Of a stretch of 18,047 nt of DNA, positions 1 to 9,085 are shown one piece after another. The translations under genes and the position numbers were made by a program. The DNA is from Chloroflexota bacterium (GTDB lineage Bacteria; Chloroflexota; Anaerolineae; J036; Brachytrichaceae): positions 1-18,047 of the forward strand of contig JAKALH010000009.1 in the NCBI GenBank assembly GCA_021813225.1. The letters are read 5' to 3'. The stretch's first letter is position 1. Every line of letters starts with the position of its first letter. The notes below the pieces were generated by a model. That model saw nothing but the letters and a program-made list of their open reading frames with translations. It did not search any database and was not told the DNA's origin.

Positions 1-726
1 GACAATTACCGCAGCGTGTTTCAAAACCCGCTGACCTGGAACGCCATGCGCAACACCTTTATCTATACCGTTGCGGTGGTGGTGCTGGGTCTGGGCATGT
101 CGCTGTTGCTCTCCGAACTGATCTTCCGGCGCGGGACGCGCATGCAGGTCTTTTATAAAAGCGCCTTCTACCTGCCGGCGGTGGTGTCGAGCGTGGTCGT
201 CGCGCTGGTGTGGACGTGGATTTTCAACCCCTTCTTCGGCATCCTCAACGCGCTGACTGGCATCTTCGGAGTGGAAAAGCAGAACTGGCTGGGTAACCCG
301 CAACTGGCGTTGCTCTCGCTGATCCTGATGGCCATCGCAGGCGGCGGCGGCGCGGCCATCGTGTTGATCACGGCGTCGATGGGCGGAATCCCCACGGAGC
401 TGTACGACGCGGCCAAGATCGACGGCGCCAGCGAATGGACGCGCTTTACGCGCGTCACGGTGCCGCTGTTGCGCCCGACCCTGCTGTACCTGTTCGTCGT
501 GGGTTTTATCGGCAATTTCCAGGTGTTCGAACAGGTGTACGTGATGACCGGTGGCGGCCCCGGCTTTCCCCCGGCGACCGACACGGTCGGCTTCCGCATC
601 TACGACATGGCCTTTCGCTCGGTGCAGTTCGGCGGCGCAGCGGCGCTGTCGTTGATGCTCTTTTTGGTGATCCTGGTCTTCTCGGTCCTCCAGTTCCGCC
701 TCTTTGCGGCGGAGTTGGAATATTAG
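1..726 (+). CDS. CUT1-family sugar ABC transporter permease, MalF-like (5' end missing)
   Basis: Inner-membrane permease subunit of a carbohydrate importer. The reading frame is open from the first base. Residues before the GTG at position 16 (Asn-Tyr-Arg-Ser) already fit the usual MalF sequence before the transmembrane core, so that GTG is internal and the gene starts upstream. About five hydrophobic segments are visible, so roughly one N-terminal helix is missing. The cytoplasmic EAA loop, which docks on the ATPase, is clear: counted from the first codon of the window, DAAKIDGAS begins at residue 136 with the conserved Gly at 142, followed by a VPLLRP stretch. It is followed after 9 bp by a MalG-type partner, the normal permease pair. 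No ATPase or solute-binding protein is in view; the binding protein probably lies upstream and the ATPase may be a shared one elsewhere. Substrate cannot be read from the permease; the neighbours suggest an oligosaccharide. Confidence 0.93.
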   Translation, partial: DNYRSVFQNPLTWNAMRNTFIYTVAVVVLGLGMSLLLSELIFRRGTRMQVFYKSAFYLPAVVSSVVVALVWTWIFNPFFGILNALTGIFGVEKQNWLGNPQLALLSLILMAIAGGGGAAIVLITASMGGIPTELYDAAKIDGASEWTRFTRVTVPLLRPTLLYLFVVGFIGNFQVFEQVYVMTGGGPGFPPATDTVGFRIYDMAFRSVQFGGAAALSLMLFLVILVFSVLQFRLFAAELEY

Positions 727-735
727 GGGTAAGCA

Positions 736-1629
736 ATGGTACGAGCAACCACAGTATCGCCGCGCCGCCGCCAGCCAGCCCACACATTGCTTCAGCCGGC
801 CACATGGGCTACAGGCCTGGTCTACGTCATTCTGACCTTGTGGGCGGTGCTGGCGCTGTTCCCCATCTACTGGATGGCCAAGAACAGCTTCGAGCCGGCC
901 ATGGCGTTTACCGTTTTCCCGCCGCAGATGTTGCCTGTCAGCCCGGGGTTGGCCAACTACAGCATCCTGCTGGCACGCACGCCCATGGCGCGCTGGGGTC
1001 TTAACACGATTGTGGTCAGCGTAACGCGCACGCTGGGCGCGCTGTTCTTTGGCGCGCTGGCTGGCTATGCCTTCGCCAAACTCAAGTTTGTCGGGCGCGA
1101 GGTGATCTTCTGGATGCTGATGACCACGCTGATGATCCCATCCTTCATCACCGTCATCCCGCAATACCAGGTCGTGAAGGCGCTGGGTTGGATCGATACC
1201 TATTGGGCGCTGATCGTGCCCGGGCTGACCGGCGGGGTGTGGGCGATGTTCCTGATGCGGCAGTTCGTCAAGACGCTGCCCACCGAGTTGATCGAGGCGG
1301 CGCGTATCGACGGCGCCGGCGAGTTCGGCATTTTCATCCGCGTCATCCTTCCGCTGATGAAGCCCGGTATGGCCGTTCTGGGCATCTTCACCTTCATGGG
1401 CAACTGGAATAACTTCCTGTGGCCGCTGCTGGTGACGTCCTCAATCAATATGCGCGTGCTGCCGGTCGGCATGGCGCTGATTCGCGGCGGCATCGGTGAA
1501 GCCAACATCCTGGTGATGGGGCAGGTGATGGCGGGCTCCACCCTGGTGGCTGTCCCGATGGTGATCGTTTTTCTGGTATTCCAACGCTATTTCCTGCAGG
1601 GCATCACGATCGGTGCCATCAAGGGCTGA
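736..1629 (+). CDS. CUT1-family sugar ABC transporter permease, MalG-like
   Basis: Second inner-membrane permease subunit, 297 residues, a normal length for MalG-type proteins. Six hydrophobic segments lie near residues 25-46, 96-116, 120-147, 155-177, 211-233 and 259-290. The EAA loop is EAARIDGAG at 187-195, followed by a LPLMKPG stretch, and the protein ends with the family-typical QRYFLQG...GAIKG tail. The NWNNFLWPLL segment before the last helices is also characteristic. The ATG is preceded by a GGGGTAAG ribosome site and starts 9 bp after the MalF-type stop, so the two are almost certainly co-transcribed. It pairs with the upstream permease to form the channel. Family assignment is secure; the substrate is inferred only from the enzyme genes that follow. 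Confidence 0.95.
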   Translation: MVRATTVSPRRRQPAHTLLQPATWATGLVYVILTLWAVLALFPIYWMAKNSFEPAMAFTVFPPQMLPVSPGLANYSILLARTPMARWGLNTIVVSVTRTLGALFFGALAGYAFAKLKFVGREVIFWMLMTTLMIPSFITVIPQYQVVKALGWIDTYWALIVPGLTGGVWAMFLMRQFVKTLPTELIEAARIDGAGEFGIFIRVILPLMKPGMAVLGIFTFMGNWNNFLWPLLVTSSINMRVLPVGMALIRGGIGEANILVMGQVMAGSTLVAVPMVIVFLVFQRYFLQGITIGAIKG

Positions 1630-1649
1630 GGCGCAAGAGGGAGCCGACG

Positions 1650-4600
1650 ATGAATGAATTACCACAGGCGCAACCACGCACCGTGCAGACCGATACAGCG
1701 CTCGCTCGCGAGGGGCGCGCGTCAGCCGTCATCGTATCTCCCGCTATGGAGCCATATGCCAGCCTGGCGGAAAGATTGCGGGACGGCATCGAACGTTTCT
1801 CCGGCGTCAGGCTCGAATGCTTCACCGACACGCAGTTGCTGCCGGAACGATACAGCCGCCTGCCCGATGCCTATCGCAATCGGCCGTTGGTTCTGCTGGG
1901 GAATATCAACACCAACCGCGCCCTGGTGCCGTTGTACGCGCGGTATTTCTGCGCCACGGATGCCACGTATCCCGGGCCGGGCGGATATGAAGTGCGCTCG
2001 CTCGTCAACCCCTACGGCACGCGCGTCAACAGCGTCCTGCTGGGCGGCAGCGCCGCCGATGGCGTCGAGCGCGCGGTGGAACGCTTCCTGGCAGCCTGCG
2101 AACCGCGTGCGCGAAACGGCGAGTTGAGCATGCCGTTCACGCTCGATGTGTCGCTCGCGCCTGCGCTGGCGCATCAACTCGCCACGCGCCCCGATACGCT
2201 GCTGGATGCGCCCAAACCGGAGCCGGGGGCGGCGCTGCTGAATGCGGTCGGCGCCTATACCATTGCTTATGCCTGGAGCGGGGACGGGCGCTACGCCTGT
2301 TACGCGCGCGATTGCCTGCGCGCGCTGAATCGCCACTATACCGACGGCTACGGCGACTGGCATTACGCCATTGAGAGGATCATCCGCGCCATCCCGTGGC
2401 TCAGCGCCGGGAGATTTCTCGATTCCGCCGATCTGCTGCACACCGATGAATTGCTGCTGGCTACCGCGCTTGGCACGCAGCATATGTGGTGGCGCATGTC
2501 CGATGGCCGGCCGCCGCTGGGGCATCGCCATCACGGCAAGGGCACGATGGCCTTCTATTTGCAGGCGCGCTATCTGCTCGATCACGCCGTCTTGAACGAA
2601 GCCGGCCGGCAGTTGTGCGAGCGCTGGGCGGCGGAATGCCGCACTTTCCTCGATGCGCTGGCGCGCGCTCGGGTGGACGATCAGGATGACGAGAGCACGC
2701 TGAACAACCTGTCCACACTGGTATGGTACGCCCTCGGCGAAGAACGTTTTGACCTGTTCGAGAGCGGCAATGCCTGGCTGATGGCGCAGCGCGCCATCGG
2801 CGTGCACGACAACATGGGCGCGGGCGCGGGCGTCGAAGGCTACGGCGAAGCCCTGCTGGGCGCGATGGCGAACCCGCAGGAAGCCGGGCTGCTGGTGGCT
2901 GCCGGCGCTTTCTATTACCGCGACGGCCAGTTGAAATGGATTCGCCGGCACATGCCCAACCTGGAGACGCCGCTGCGCTGGGATGGCTGGTCGCTCTCGC
3001 CGCCCTTCATGCACAAGTTCGATACAGGCGATGAACTGGCCTCGCAGCCGCCCGAACGCCTGACGGGTCTGCGCGTGCTGCCCATCAGCCCGTATCAGGC
3101 TGAACTGGTGCATCACCCGCCGCGCCGGGTGCACAACCGCGGCCATTTCGTCGATGCGCCCGAAGTCTGGCAGCCGCAGGGCGGCGTCGGCGTGACAACG
3201 CTGGCGCAGGATCGCATGTTCGACAAGCTGGTTCTGCGCGGCGGTTTCGAGCGCAACGCGCCGTATGTGCTGCTGCAGGGTTATCACGGCGGTTTCCGCT
3301 GGCAAGGCAGCATGCACTCGGTCAATGCCATCGTGCGTTTCAGCCAGTTCGGTCACATCTTCCTTATTCAAAATACCGACCGCCAGTCGTACCTGCACAA
3401 GAACGGGCTGCTCAGCAGCGACGGTTACGACAACGCGCCGATTTCGCCGGTGGGCGAATGGCTGGCTGCCGCCGACTATTCTGACCTGGCCTTGAGCGCC
3501 ACGCGCCTTAACGAGTACCATCACACGGCCTGGACCCGTCATCTGTTCTGGCTGAAGAAAGACCACGGCACCTTCCTGGTCATAGACGCGGCGCAAATGC
3601 AGCAGGCCGGCCCGTATTCGTTCACGCTCTCCTGGCGCACGCCCTGCCATGCGGAAATGCTGGGGCAGACCTGGCAATCGCGCCAGGGTGGGCACATCTT
3701 CCGGCTGCGCTGGAATCAGGACCTGTCGCTCAGCCAGGAGTCCGGCAGTGTGAATGGCGCCGTGAACCCGTACGTGCTGCGCCAGGTGCAGCGCGGCGAA
3801 TACGACGCTGGCGCATGGATCACCTTCCACAACCTGTTCTGCGCGAGACCGGCTTCGGAGGGGACTGCGCCCGATATCACGCGCCTGTCGCCCGAACAGT
3901 GCCTGGTCACGGAAGCAGGCCGTCCGCTGGCATGGTGCGCCATCGATCCGCGCCGGCAGGGCTTGCGCGCAACGGGGATGACAGCCCAGGCGCTCAGCGC
4001 GCTGGCGACGCCGGAGGAAGTGGCGCTGGCCGGTATGCGCCAGTTCACGAGTTCTGACTGGAAAATCGACAGCGACCGGCCGGTGGGGCTGTGTCTTGAC
4101 CTGGCCGGACAGCGCGGGATCATCCAGGCCGACACGCCGGACAGCACAGGCGCGCTGGTGTCCATCGACCTGGGCGGGTGGCGCACGAATGTTCTGGCCG
4201 ATGCCGGCGCGCCATTTCTGTTCAACCTGCCGGCCGGGGGCTGTGACAATCTGCGTGCGGCGCTGGCGGACTGGCTGAACGCGCTGGCCGCGCTCGCGCA
4301 GCGGGAGCCGCAGGTTACTACGCCAACCGATGCCGCAGTGCCGCCCGATGTGCAATGGCAGTTTGAAGGCTGGCAGCCTGTTCAAGAGCGCATCCGCGCC
4401 GTGACGGTGACTGCAAACCCATTGCCTCTGGACGGTTACGCGGACCAGTTGATCGACACGGTCACGCCGGAGATCCGCACGCTGTCGCAGCAGTGGCCGG
4501 ACGCGCCGCGCTATGACTTTCAACTCGAACTCGACGAGCCGCAGCGTCTGCACTCATTGCGCGTGATCGGCGACAGCCGCGCGCTGCCCACGCTGCGCGT

Positions 4601-5969
4601 GTTCCATCCACTCCCCGACGGCATCGTGGCGTCCGTCAGTACGGATGGCTTTCAATCCGATAACCGCGCCTGCGATCAGCCCATCCAGCGCGAGACGCAT
4701 ACGCATCGGCGTTTCTATGCCTTCGCCGACCCGATGGAGGCGCTGCGCATACCGATTCACCAGCAGGCCCGCCAGGTCAGGTTGCAGGCGCCGCGCCCGT
4801 CTGCGGATGAGCCGTTGGTGCTGCACGAGATCGAGTTGTACGCCGACCGCCTGTGCACGCCGCCAGTCATCAAGCTGGTATCGGCCGACCTGGACGGCGA
4901 CGGCGACGGTGAGCGTGAACTGGTCGCGATCAATGCGGCGCACGAGGTCGTCGTGCTCTCGCATGGCGGCGCGGTGCGCTGGCGCTGGCAGGCCGGCAGC
5001 CCCATCACGCATATGTCGTGTCACGACATGGACGGCGCGGGGCGGCGTCAGGTGTGCGTGTGCACGCTGGATAGGCTTGTGCGCCTCTTCGAGCCGGACG
5101 GGCGGCTGCGCCAGACGATCTCATTGCAGGGTTTTCAAGATGAGGGCAGGTTCAGCGGCCTGCACATGGGCACGCCGCAGGCGGTGAACAGCCTGGCTGT
5201 GTGGCATCGTGAACCTGATGGGCGCGGGGCGTTGGTGCTGGGCTGCTACGGACTGCTGGTCTTCATCGACCCGGACGGTCAGGTGCTGGGACACAGTTTT
5301 GTGGACGGCGCATGGGTAACCGATCTGCTGGCTGTTCCGACGGGGGGCGCCTTCGACCTGTGGACGCGCACGCGCTGGAATCACGGCCACAATCTGTATA
5401 CCGGTCAAGCGGGAATGGCTCACAGCGGCGCGGTGATCTCCTTTGGCGGTGCACGCCAGCAGATGTTCCGCGCCTGCGAATGCGTCATTCCCTTCGTCAC
5501 CGGCGACAGTGTAGCCTTTGAGCCAGTGGATCACGCTGGATCGGGATACGTGCTCAGCGCCAACGAAAACGGGTTTGGCGTTCTGTCAATCTCCGCGCGC
5601 GACTGGCTGTGGAAGATCGAGGGTGGCGCACCGCTGACCGCTTGCCGTACCGGCCATGATGACGGCGAGCCCGTAGTGGTGACCGGCGGCGCCGATGGTT
5701 TCGTGTGCGCGTTTGGGCTGTTGGACGGCCAGCCCCGGCAGCGCCTGGATGTCGGCGCGCCCGTGCGGGGCGTCGCCGCATGGGAGGGCGAATCGCGCTG
5801 GCTGGTCGGCACGCGCGAGCGGCTGATCGTGCTGGACAAGACCTGGCGCGTTCTGGATACCCGCCGCGTTTTGATTGACCAGATGTGCGCTGTCGGGCCG
5901 CGTGAAATGGTCATGGCGCAACCTGATGGCCGCCTGCTCCAGATAAAGGCCTGTGTGTCGGCCCGTTGA
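1650..5969 (+). CDS. Giant multidomain protein: heparinase II/III-like lyase fold with discoidin-like domain and C-terminal beta-propeller
   Basis: A 1439-residue protein with no visible signal peptide. Apparent domains: residues ~25-150, an alpha/beta domain with a YPGPGGYEVR motif like the non-catalytic domain 2 of GH20 enzymes; ~190-480, an alpha-helical toroid-like region with His294-His295; ~490-870, a beta-sandwich like heparinase II/III C-terminal domains; ~905-1070, a discoidin (F5/8, CBM32-like) domain; ~1073-1439, a propeller with a calcium-loop motif DLDGDGDGE at 1080-1088 and a weaker DMDGAG at 1126-1131. It resembles the protein starting at 14069 from end to end. The position matching that paralogue's HGHED motif reads GSMHS (His556), so the metal/catalytic His pair looks altered. 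The start follows an AAGAGGGAG ribosome site at 1635-1643, 20 bp after the MalG-type gene. Likely role: lyase-like or glycan-binding partner of the importer. Architecture is moderately sure, activity is not. Confidence 0.8.
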   Translation: MNELPQAQPRTVQTDTALAREGRASAVIVSPAMEPYASLAERLRDGIERFSGVRLECFTDTQLLPERYSRLPDAYRNRPLVLLGNINTNRALVPLYARYFCATDATYPGPGGYEVRSLVNPYGTRVNSVLLGGSAADGVERAVERFLAACEPRARNGELSMPFTLDVSLAPALAHQLATRPDTLLDAPKPEPGAALLNAVGAYTIAYAWSGDGRYACYARDCLRALNRHYTDGYGDWHYAIERIIRAIPWLSAGRFLDSADLLHTDELLLATALGTQHMWWRMSDGRPPLGHRHHGKGTMAFYLQARYLLDHAVLNEAGRQLCERWAAECRTFLDALARARVDDQDDESTLNNLSTLVWYALGEERFDLFESGNAWLMAQRAIGVHDNMGAGAGVEGYGEALLGAMANPQEAGLLVAAGAFYYRDGQLKWIRRHMPNLETPLRWDGWSLSPPFMHKFDTGDELASQPPERLTGLRVLPISPYQAELVHHPPRRVHNRGHFVDAPEVWQPQGGVGVTTLAQDRMFDKLVLRGGFERNAPYVLLQGYHGGFRWQGSMHSVNAIVRFSQFGHIFLIQNTDRQSYLHKNGLLSSDGYDNAPISPVGEWLAAADYSDLALSATRLNEYHHTAWTRHLFWLKKDHGTFLVIDAAQMQQAGPYSFTLSWRTPCHAEMLGQTWQSRQGGHIFRLRWNQDLSLSQESGSVNGAVNPYVLRQVQRGEYDAGAWITFHNLFCARPASEGTAPDITRLSPEQCLVTEAGRPLAWCAIDPRRQGLRATGMTAQALSALATPEEVALAGMRQFTSSDWKIDSDRPVGLCLDLAGQRGIIQADTPDSTGALVSIDLGGWRTNVLADAGAPFLFNLPAGGCDNLRAALADWLNALAALAQREPQVTTPTDAAVPPDVQWQFEGWQPVQERIRAVTVTANPLPLDGYADQLIDTVTPEIRTLSQQWPDAPRYDFQLELDEPQRLHSLRVIGDSRALPTLRVFHPLPDGIVASVSTDGFQSDNRACDQPIQRETHTHRRFYAFADPMEALRIPIHQQARQVRLQAPRPSADEPLVLHEIELYADRLCTPPVIKLVSADLDGDGDGERELVAINAAHEVVVLSHGGAVRWRWQAGSPITHMSCHDMDGAGRRQVCVCTLDRLVRLFEPDGRLRQTISLQGFQDEGRFSGLHMGTPQAVNSLAVWHREPDGRGALVLGCYGLLVFIDPDGQVLGHSFVDGAWVTDLLAVPTGGAFDLWTRTRWNHGHNLYTGQAGMAHSGAVISFGGARQQMFRACECVIPFVTGDSVAFEPVDHAGSGYVLSANENGFGVLSISARDWLWKIEGGAPLTACRTGHDDGEPVVVTGGADGFVCAFGLLDGQPRQRLDVGAPVRGVAAWEGESRWLVGTRERLIVLDKTWRVLDTRRVLIDQMCAVGPREMVMAQPDGRLLQIKACVSAR

Positions 5970-6002
5970 CCATGTGCGTAGGGCAGGCACACAGGCCTGC
6001 CC
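5947..6002. repeat. Overlapping inverted repeats at the end of the 1439-residue gene and in the 98-bp gap
   Basis: Two alternative hairpins share bases. The compact one pairs GGGCAGGC (5981-5988) with GCCTGCCC (5995-6002) across a 6-base loop. The longer-range one pairs AGGCCTGTGTG (5947-5957, inside the end of the coding region) with CACACAGGCCT (5988-5998), 11 bp perfect with a 30-base loop. They cannot form together because 5988 and 5995-5998 are used by both. There is no T-run, so it is not a standard intrinsic terminator. It may stabilise or attenuate mRNA between the two big genes, or be a copy of a dispersed palindromic element. The rest of the gap holds only the next ribosome site. 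Confidence 0.6.
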
Positions 6003-6067
6003 GTACGCCTGATGAGCGGCTTTGAGATTCCGAGGGCCTGGCGCGCATGCCTTACAAAGGTTGAAAT

Positions 6068-9000
6068 ATGACAATCTTTCACGTTGGAGCGCTGGCCGTT
6101 GTATTGGACGACGCCGCGCGAATTCACGATGTGCGGTTGGATGCGGCGCCGTTGCTGCGCACGCCAACTCGTCTGACCCTTACGGAGTTTGAGCGCGGCG
6201 AGGCAGCGGAACTGGATGTTGAATGCGGCATGCGCCGTCTCGACGAGTGCGCGCTGGCCTGGCAAGTGACGCTCTCGAACCGCGCAGCGCGCCGGCGCGA
6301 ACTGACCGTTTGGCTGGACCTGCCGCTGGCACCGGGCTTCCAGTTGTTCTGCCCAGCATCGCTGCCGCGCCCGGATCCTCACGAGGCGGTGCGTTTCGGT
6401 TTTCGCGCCTCCGGCGAACCGATCACGATTCCGTTTGCGACGCTCTATAACCGGACGGCCGGGCTGACGCTGTTTGCCGATCTTGACCTGCCCATCCGCC
6501 CGTTCCAGGTGATCCAGTCGCATGACGATGGTCACTGTGTCAGCATCTGCCGGCCTCACGTGCGGCTCGAACCCGAACAGACGTTGACGCTCGAACTGGG
6601 GCTGGTCGCTCACGAGGGGGACTGGCGGCCCGGGCTGGGCTACCTGACACAACGCTACCGGGATGTTTTCTTCACCGATTTCCCGCGCGCAGACGATTAC
6701 TACGGCGCGTTCATGCTGTCATCGCTGGCGCCGGATGACTTGATGGATCGCTGGGTCGACGAGGGTGTCAAGGCGGTTGAGGTGCACTATACCTACCCTT
6801 ACTTCGGCAAAATCGCGCCGGGCGATCAACCCTACACCCGCGCCGCCGATGACTGGTGGGCCTACGCCAAACGCGACCCCGACCCGGCGCGTCCCGCCGA
6901 GTCAGGATCGCTGGCCGAGATACTGGCTTATATCGAGCGCGCCGCGCCGAAGAATTGTTCGCAGGCTGAGGTGCGCCGCATGATTGCGGGAGTGCGCGTG
7001 CGCGGCATGCGCAGCCTGATCTATTACAACCCGCATGACTGCTGGAACGTCCTGGCGCGCGGGCGCTACGCCGAATCGATCGTGCGCGGGCGCGACGGCG
7101 CGCTGCACGTGGACTGGTTCGAGCAGCACATTCTCAACGCGCGCCCTGATGCGGAGTGGGGCCGCCACGTACGTGCGGAGTTCCGCCGCCTGCTCAATCT
7201 TTATCCCGCGGTCGATGGCGTGTTCATGGATCAGTTCACCTTCGACCAACTCGACTTCTCCCCCGGCGCCGATGATGGCTGGTCCATCGAGGATGGGCGG
7301 GTGGCTTATCGCATGGGGCACGCCGAATGCCTGCTGGCGGCCGAACTGGCGCAGCATGCGCGCGGGCGCGGCAAGTTCCTGTGGTGGAACGGCCCGTATT
7401 CAGCCGATATCGCCCGCTTTGCCGACGGCATGATGGCCGAAGGCGGCGGCGTGCAAGGCGAGCGCATCCAGTATCTGACGGTGGGCAACAAGCCAACCTG
7501 CTGCGCGGTGCTCGGTGAATACCAGTACAAGCGCAATCTGACGCTGGGGCTTTGGCCGATACCGCCGTCATTTACCTTTGCATGGCAGACGCTGCTCGGC
7601 GCGGTCGATACTACTAGCGAGTGGGTAGCGCCCGATGACGTGCGCGACCTGTATGAACGCTACCGTCCGCTGTTCGAGCAGTTGCGCGGCAAGACGTGGC
7701 TGCTCACGGCGCAGCCGGTGTCGGCCCCGCCGGGCATCGAGACGAACGCCTTTTGCACGCCTGATGGCAATACACTGGTTACACTGACTGTCATGGATCA
7801 GGCGTTGCGCAGCCGCGCCATGCAGTTTGGTGTGCCGGTCGCCCTGCGTCTGCCGCAAAGCGATGCTGTCCGCGCGGTGTATGCGCTCACGTCGGATGCA
7901 ATAGGGCTGACTCGGCTGCCCTTTCAGCGCGATGGCGAACTCATTCGGCTTTCTCTGCCGCGGCTGCGTTCAGCGGCCATGTTGATCGCGGCGCGGCAAG
8001 GGGCCTTCATCGCGTTACAGACACCGCATGCCGTGACGGGCGAACGAAGTCCAATCGATCTGGTGTTCAACTTCGATAACTGGACGGATGAGGTCGTCAG
8101 GCTGCAACTGGACGGTGCGGCGCAGGTCGCGCTCGATGCGCCGCCAATGTCCAGCCAAACCGCCGTGGTCAGCGCGCTGGCGGTGCGCGCGGGTGAGCGC
8201 GCGGTGACCGACCTGCGCGCGCTGGCAGGCGGCCGGTTGCAGACGCTGCGCTGGGAATTGTGGATCGATGATCCGCTCAGCGTGAGTTGGGCCGGCAGCC
8301 CGACGCTGCTGGCAGGCCATCCCGGTACGCTGCGCGTGCGACTGGCGAACAACACGCGTGAGGACATGTTGATCACAGTTGCGGGCGTGTCGGAGGATAT
8401 CGCCGTCCAGCCCGCGCGTACGCGAATCAGCCTGCCTGCGCACGGCAGCGCCATGCTCGCCGTGCAGGCCGAGTGCGCTGCAGCGGGCAGACGCCGGATG
8501 ATGTGGGGCGTTCGCTCCACCAATGCCCGTTACGAGGCAGAAGTCGTCATGCCCGTTGATGTCGTGCAAGTCGCGTTTCGCACACGGCCGGATGGCTCGC
8601 CGATCCTGCCGCTCTCGGCGCACCTGCGGCTCGACATGCTGACACCGACCGGCGCGCCGGACATGCGCTACCCCAGCCCGGACGGCTCCAGCCTGCAGAT
8701 GCGCAATCGCCCGATACGCCTGAACGGTGTGATGATCGGTCAGGTGCCTGCGCGCAATAACGATTTCTGGCGCGTTGACTTTACTGTGCCCGTCCCGCCT
8801 GATGCGCTGGCGCATATCGGCCTAGGTAACCAAGTCGAGATCGACCCCGACGGTCCAGGCGATGTATTCGCCGTGCGCAACCTGGCCCTGGAGATCGAAC
8901 TGCCCGGCGGAACGCGCCTGGCAACCCGCACGGAGCCGCGCGAACATCATTCCCAGGCCGATCCGGGCGCGACGATACACATTGGTCTCGAGTTCGATTC

Positions 9001-9085
9001 CCTGCAGCGGCGGCCCCGGCTGAACGACGACTGGAATCAGGAACCGGTTGAACCCGGAGGACAAAATGACCCAACACCTCGGTGA
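6068..9085 (+). CDS. Large TIM-barrel glycosidase-like protein with beta-sandwich flanking domains
   Basis: A 1005-residue protein without signal peptide or membrane segment. Residues ~1-205 look like an N-terminal beta-sandwich. Residues ~208-540 look like a TIM barrel of the broad alpha-amylase/GH36/GH101-like kind: alternating strand-helix pattern, a YYNPHDCWN segment, and a strand end VDGVFMDQFTFDQ at 382-393, where Asp388 sits where such barrels place a catalytic acid; then FLWWNGPY and a DGMMAEGGG segment. The phrase GIETNAF after the barrel resembles the return to beta structure seen in uncharacterised glycosidase families such as DUF6259. Residues ~840-990 (NRPIRLNGV...EIDPDGPGDVF) look like a galactose-binding jelly roll. 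The ATG has an AAAGG ribosome site at 6056-6060. It is probably in the importer operon. A glycoside hydrolase role is inference from fold pattern; the specific family and substrate are not recognised. Confidence 0.72.
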   Translation: MTIFHVGALAVVLDDAARIHDVRLDAAPLLRTPTRLTLTEFERGEAAELDVECGMRRLDECALAWQVTLSNRAARRRELTVWLDLPLAPGFQLFCPASLPRPDPHEAVRFGFRASGEPITIPFATLYNRTAGLTLFADLDLPIRPFQVIQSHDDGHCVSICRPHVRLEPEQTLTLELGLVAHEGDWRPGLGYLTQRYRDVFFTDFPRADDYYGAFMLSSLAPDDLMDRWVDEGVKAVEVHYTYPYFGKIAPGDQPYTRAADDWWAYAKRDPDPARPAESGSLAEILAYIERAAPKNCSQAEVRRMIAGVRVRGMRSLIYYNPHDCWNVLARGRYAESIVRGRDGALHVDWFEQHILNARPDAEWGRHVRAEFRRLLNLYPAVDGVFMDQFTFDQLDFSPGADDGWSIEDGRVAYRMGHAECLLAAELAQHARGRGKFLWWNGPYSADIARFADGMMAEGGGVQGERIQYLTVGNKPTCCAVLGEYQYKRNLTLGLWPIPPSFTFAWQTLLGAVDTTSEWVAPDDVRDLYERYRPLFEQLRGKTWLLTAQPVSAPPGIETNAFCTPDGNTLVTLTVMDQALRSRAMQFGVPVALRLPQSDAVRAVYALTSDAIGLTRLPFQRDGELIRLSLPRLRSAAMLIAARQGAFIALQTPHAVTGERSPIDLVFNFDNWTDEVVRLQLDGAAQVALDAPPMSSQTAVVSALAVRAGERAVTDLRALAGGRLQTLRWELWIDDPLSVSWAGSPTLLAGHPGTLRVRLANNTREDMLITVAGVSEDIAVQPARTRISLPAHGSAMLAVQAECAAAGRRRMMWGVRSTNARYEAEVVMPVDVVQVAFRTRPDGSPILPLSAHLRLDMLTPTGAPDMRYPSPDGSSLQMRNRPIRLNGVMIGQVPARNNDFWRVDFTVPVPPDALAHIGLGNQVEIDPDGPGDVFAVRNLALEIELPGGTRLATRTEPREHHSQADPGATIHIGLEFDSLQRRPRLNDDWNQEPVEPGGQNDPTPR
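9056..9061 (+). promoter_or_regulatory. Ribosome binding site that fixes the start at 9066
   Basis: GGAGGA lies 4 bases before the ATG at 9066 and inside the coding region of the previous gene, which ends at 9085. It supports the ATG over an in-frame TTG at 9048 that has no such site. The arrangement suggests translational coupling of the two proteins. Confidence 0.8.

Noticed and set aside
16..726. GTG at 16 as the true start of the first permease
   Set aside because: The frame is open to the window edge and the residues before it already match the MalF-type pattern; a start there would lack the first transmembrane helix.
1722..4553. A 943-codon open frame on the minus strand inside the 1439-residue gene
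   Set aside because: It lies wholly opposite a gene with recognisable domains, has no ribosome site or family motif, and its Arg/Gln/Ala/His-rich product fits the opposite-strand frame of a GC-rich gene, where stops are rare.
9048..9065. TTG at 9048 as start of the propeller gene
   Set aside because: The ATG at 9066 has GGAGGA four bases upstream, while the TTG has no such site.
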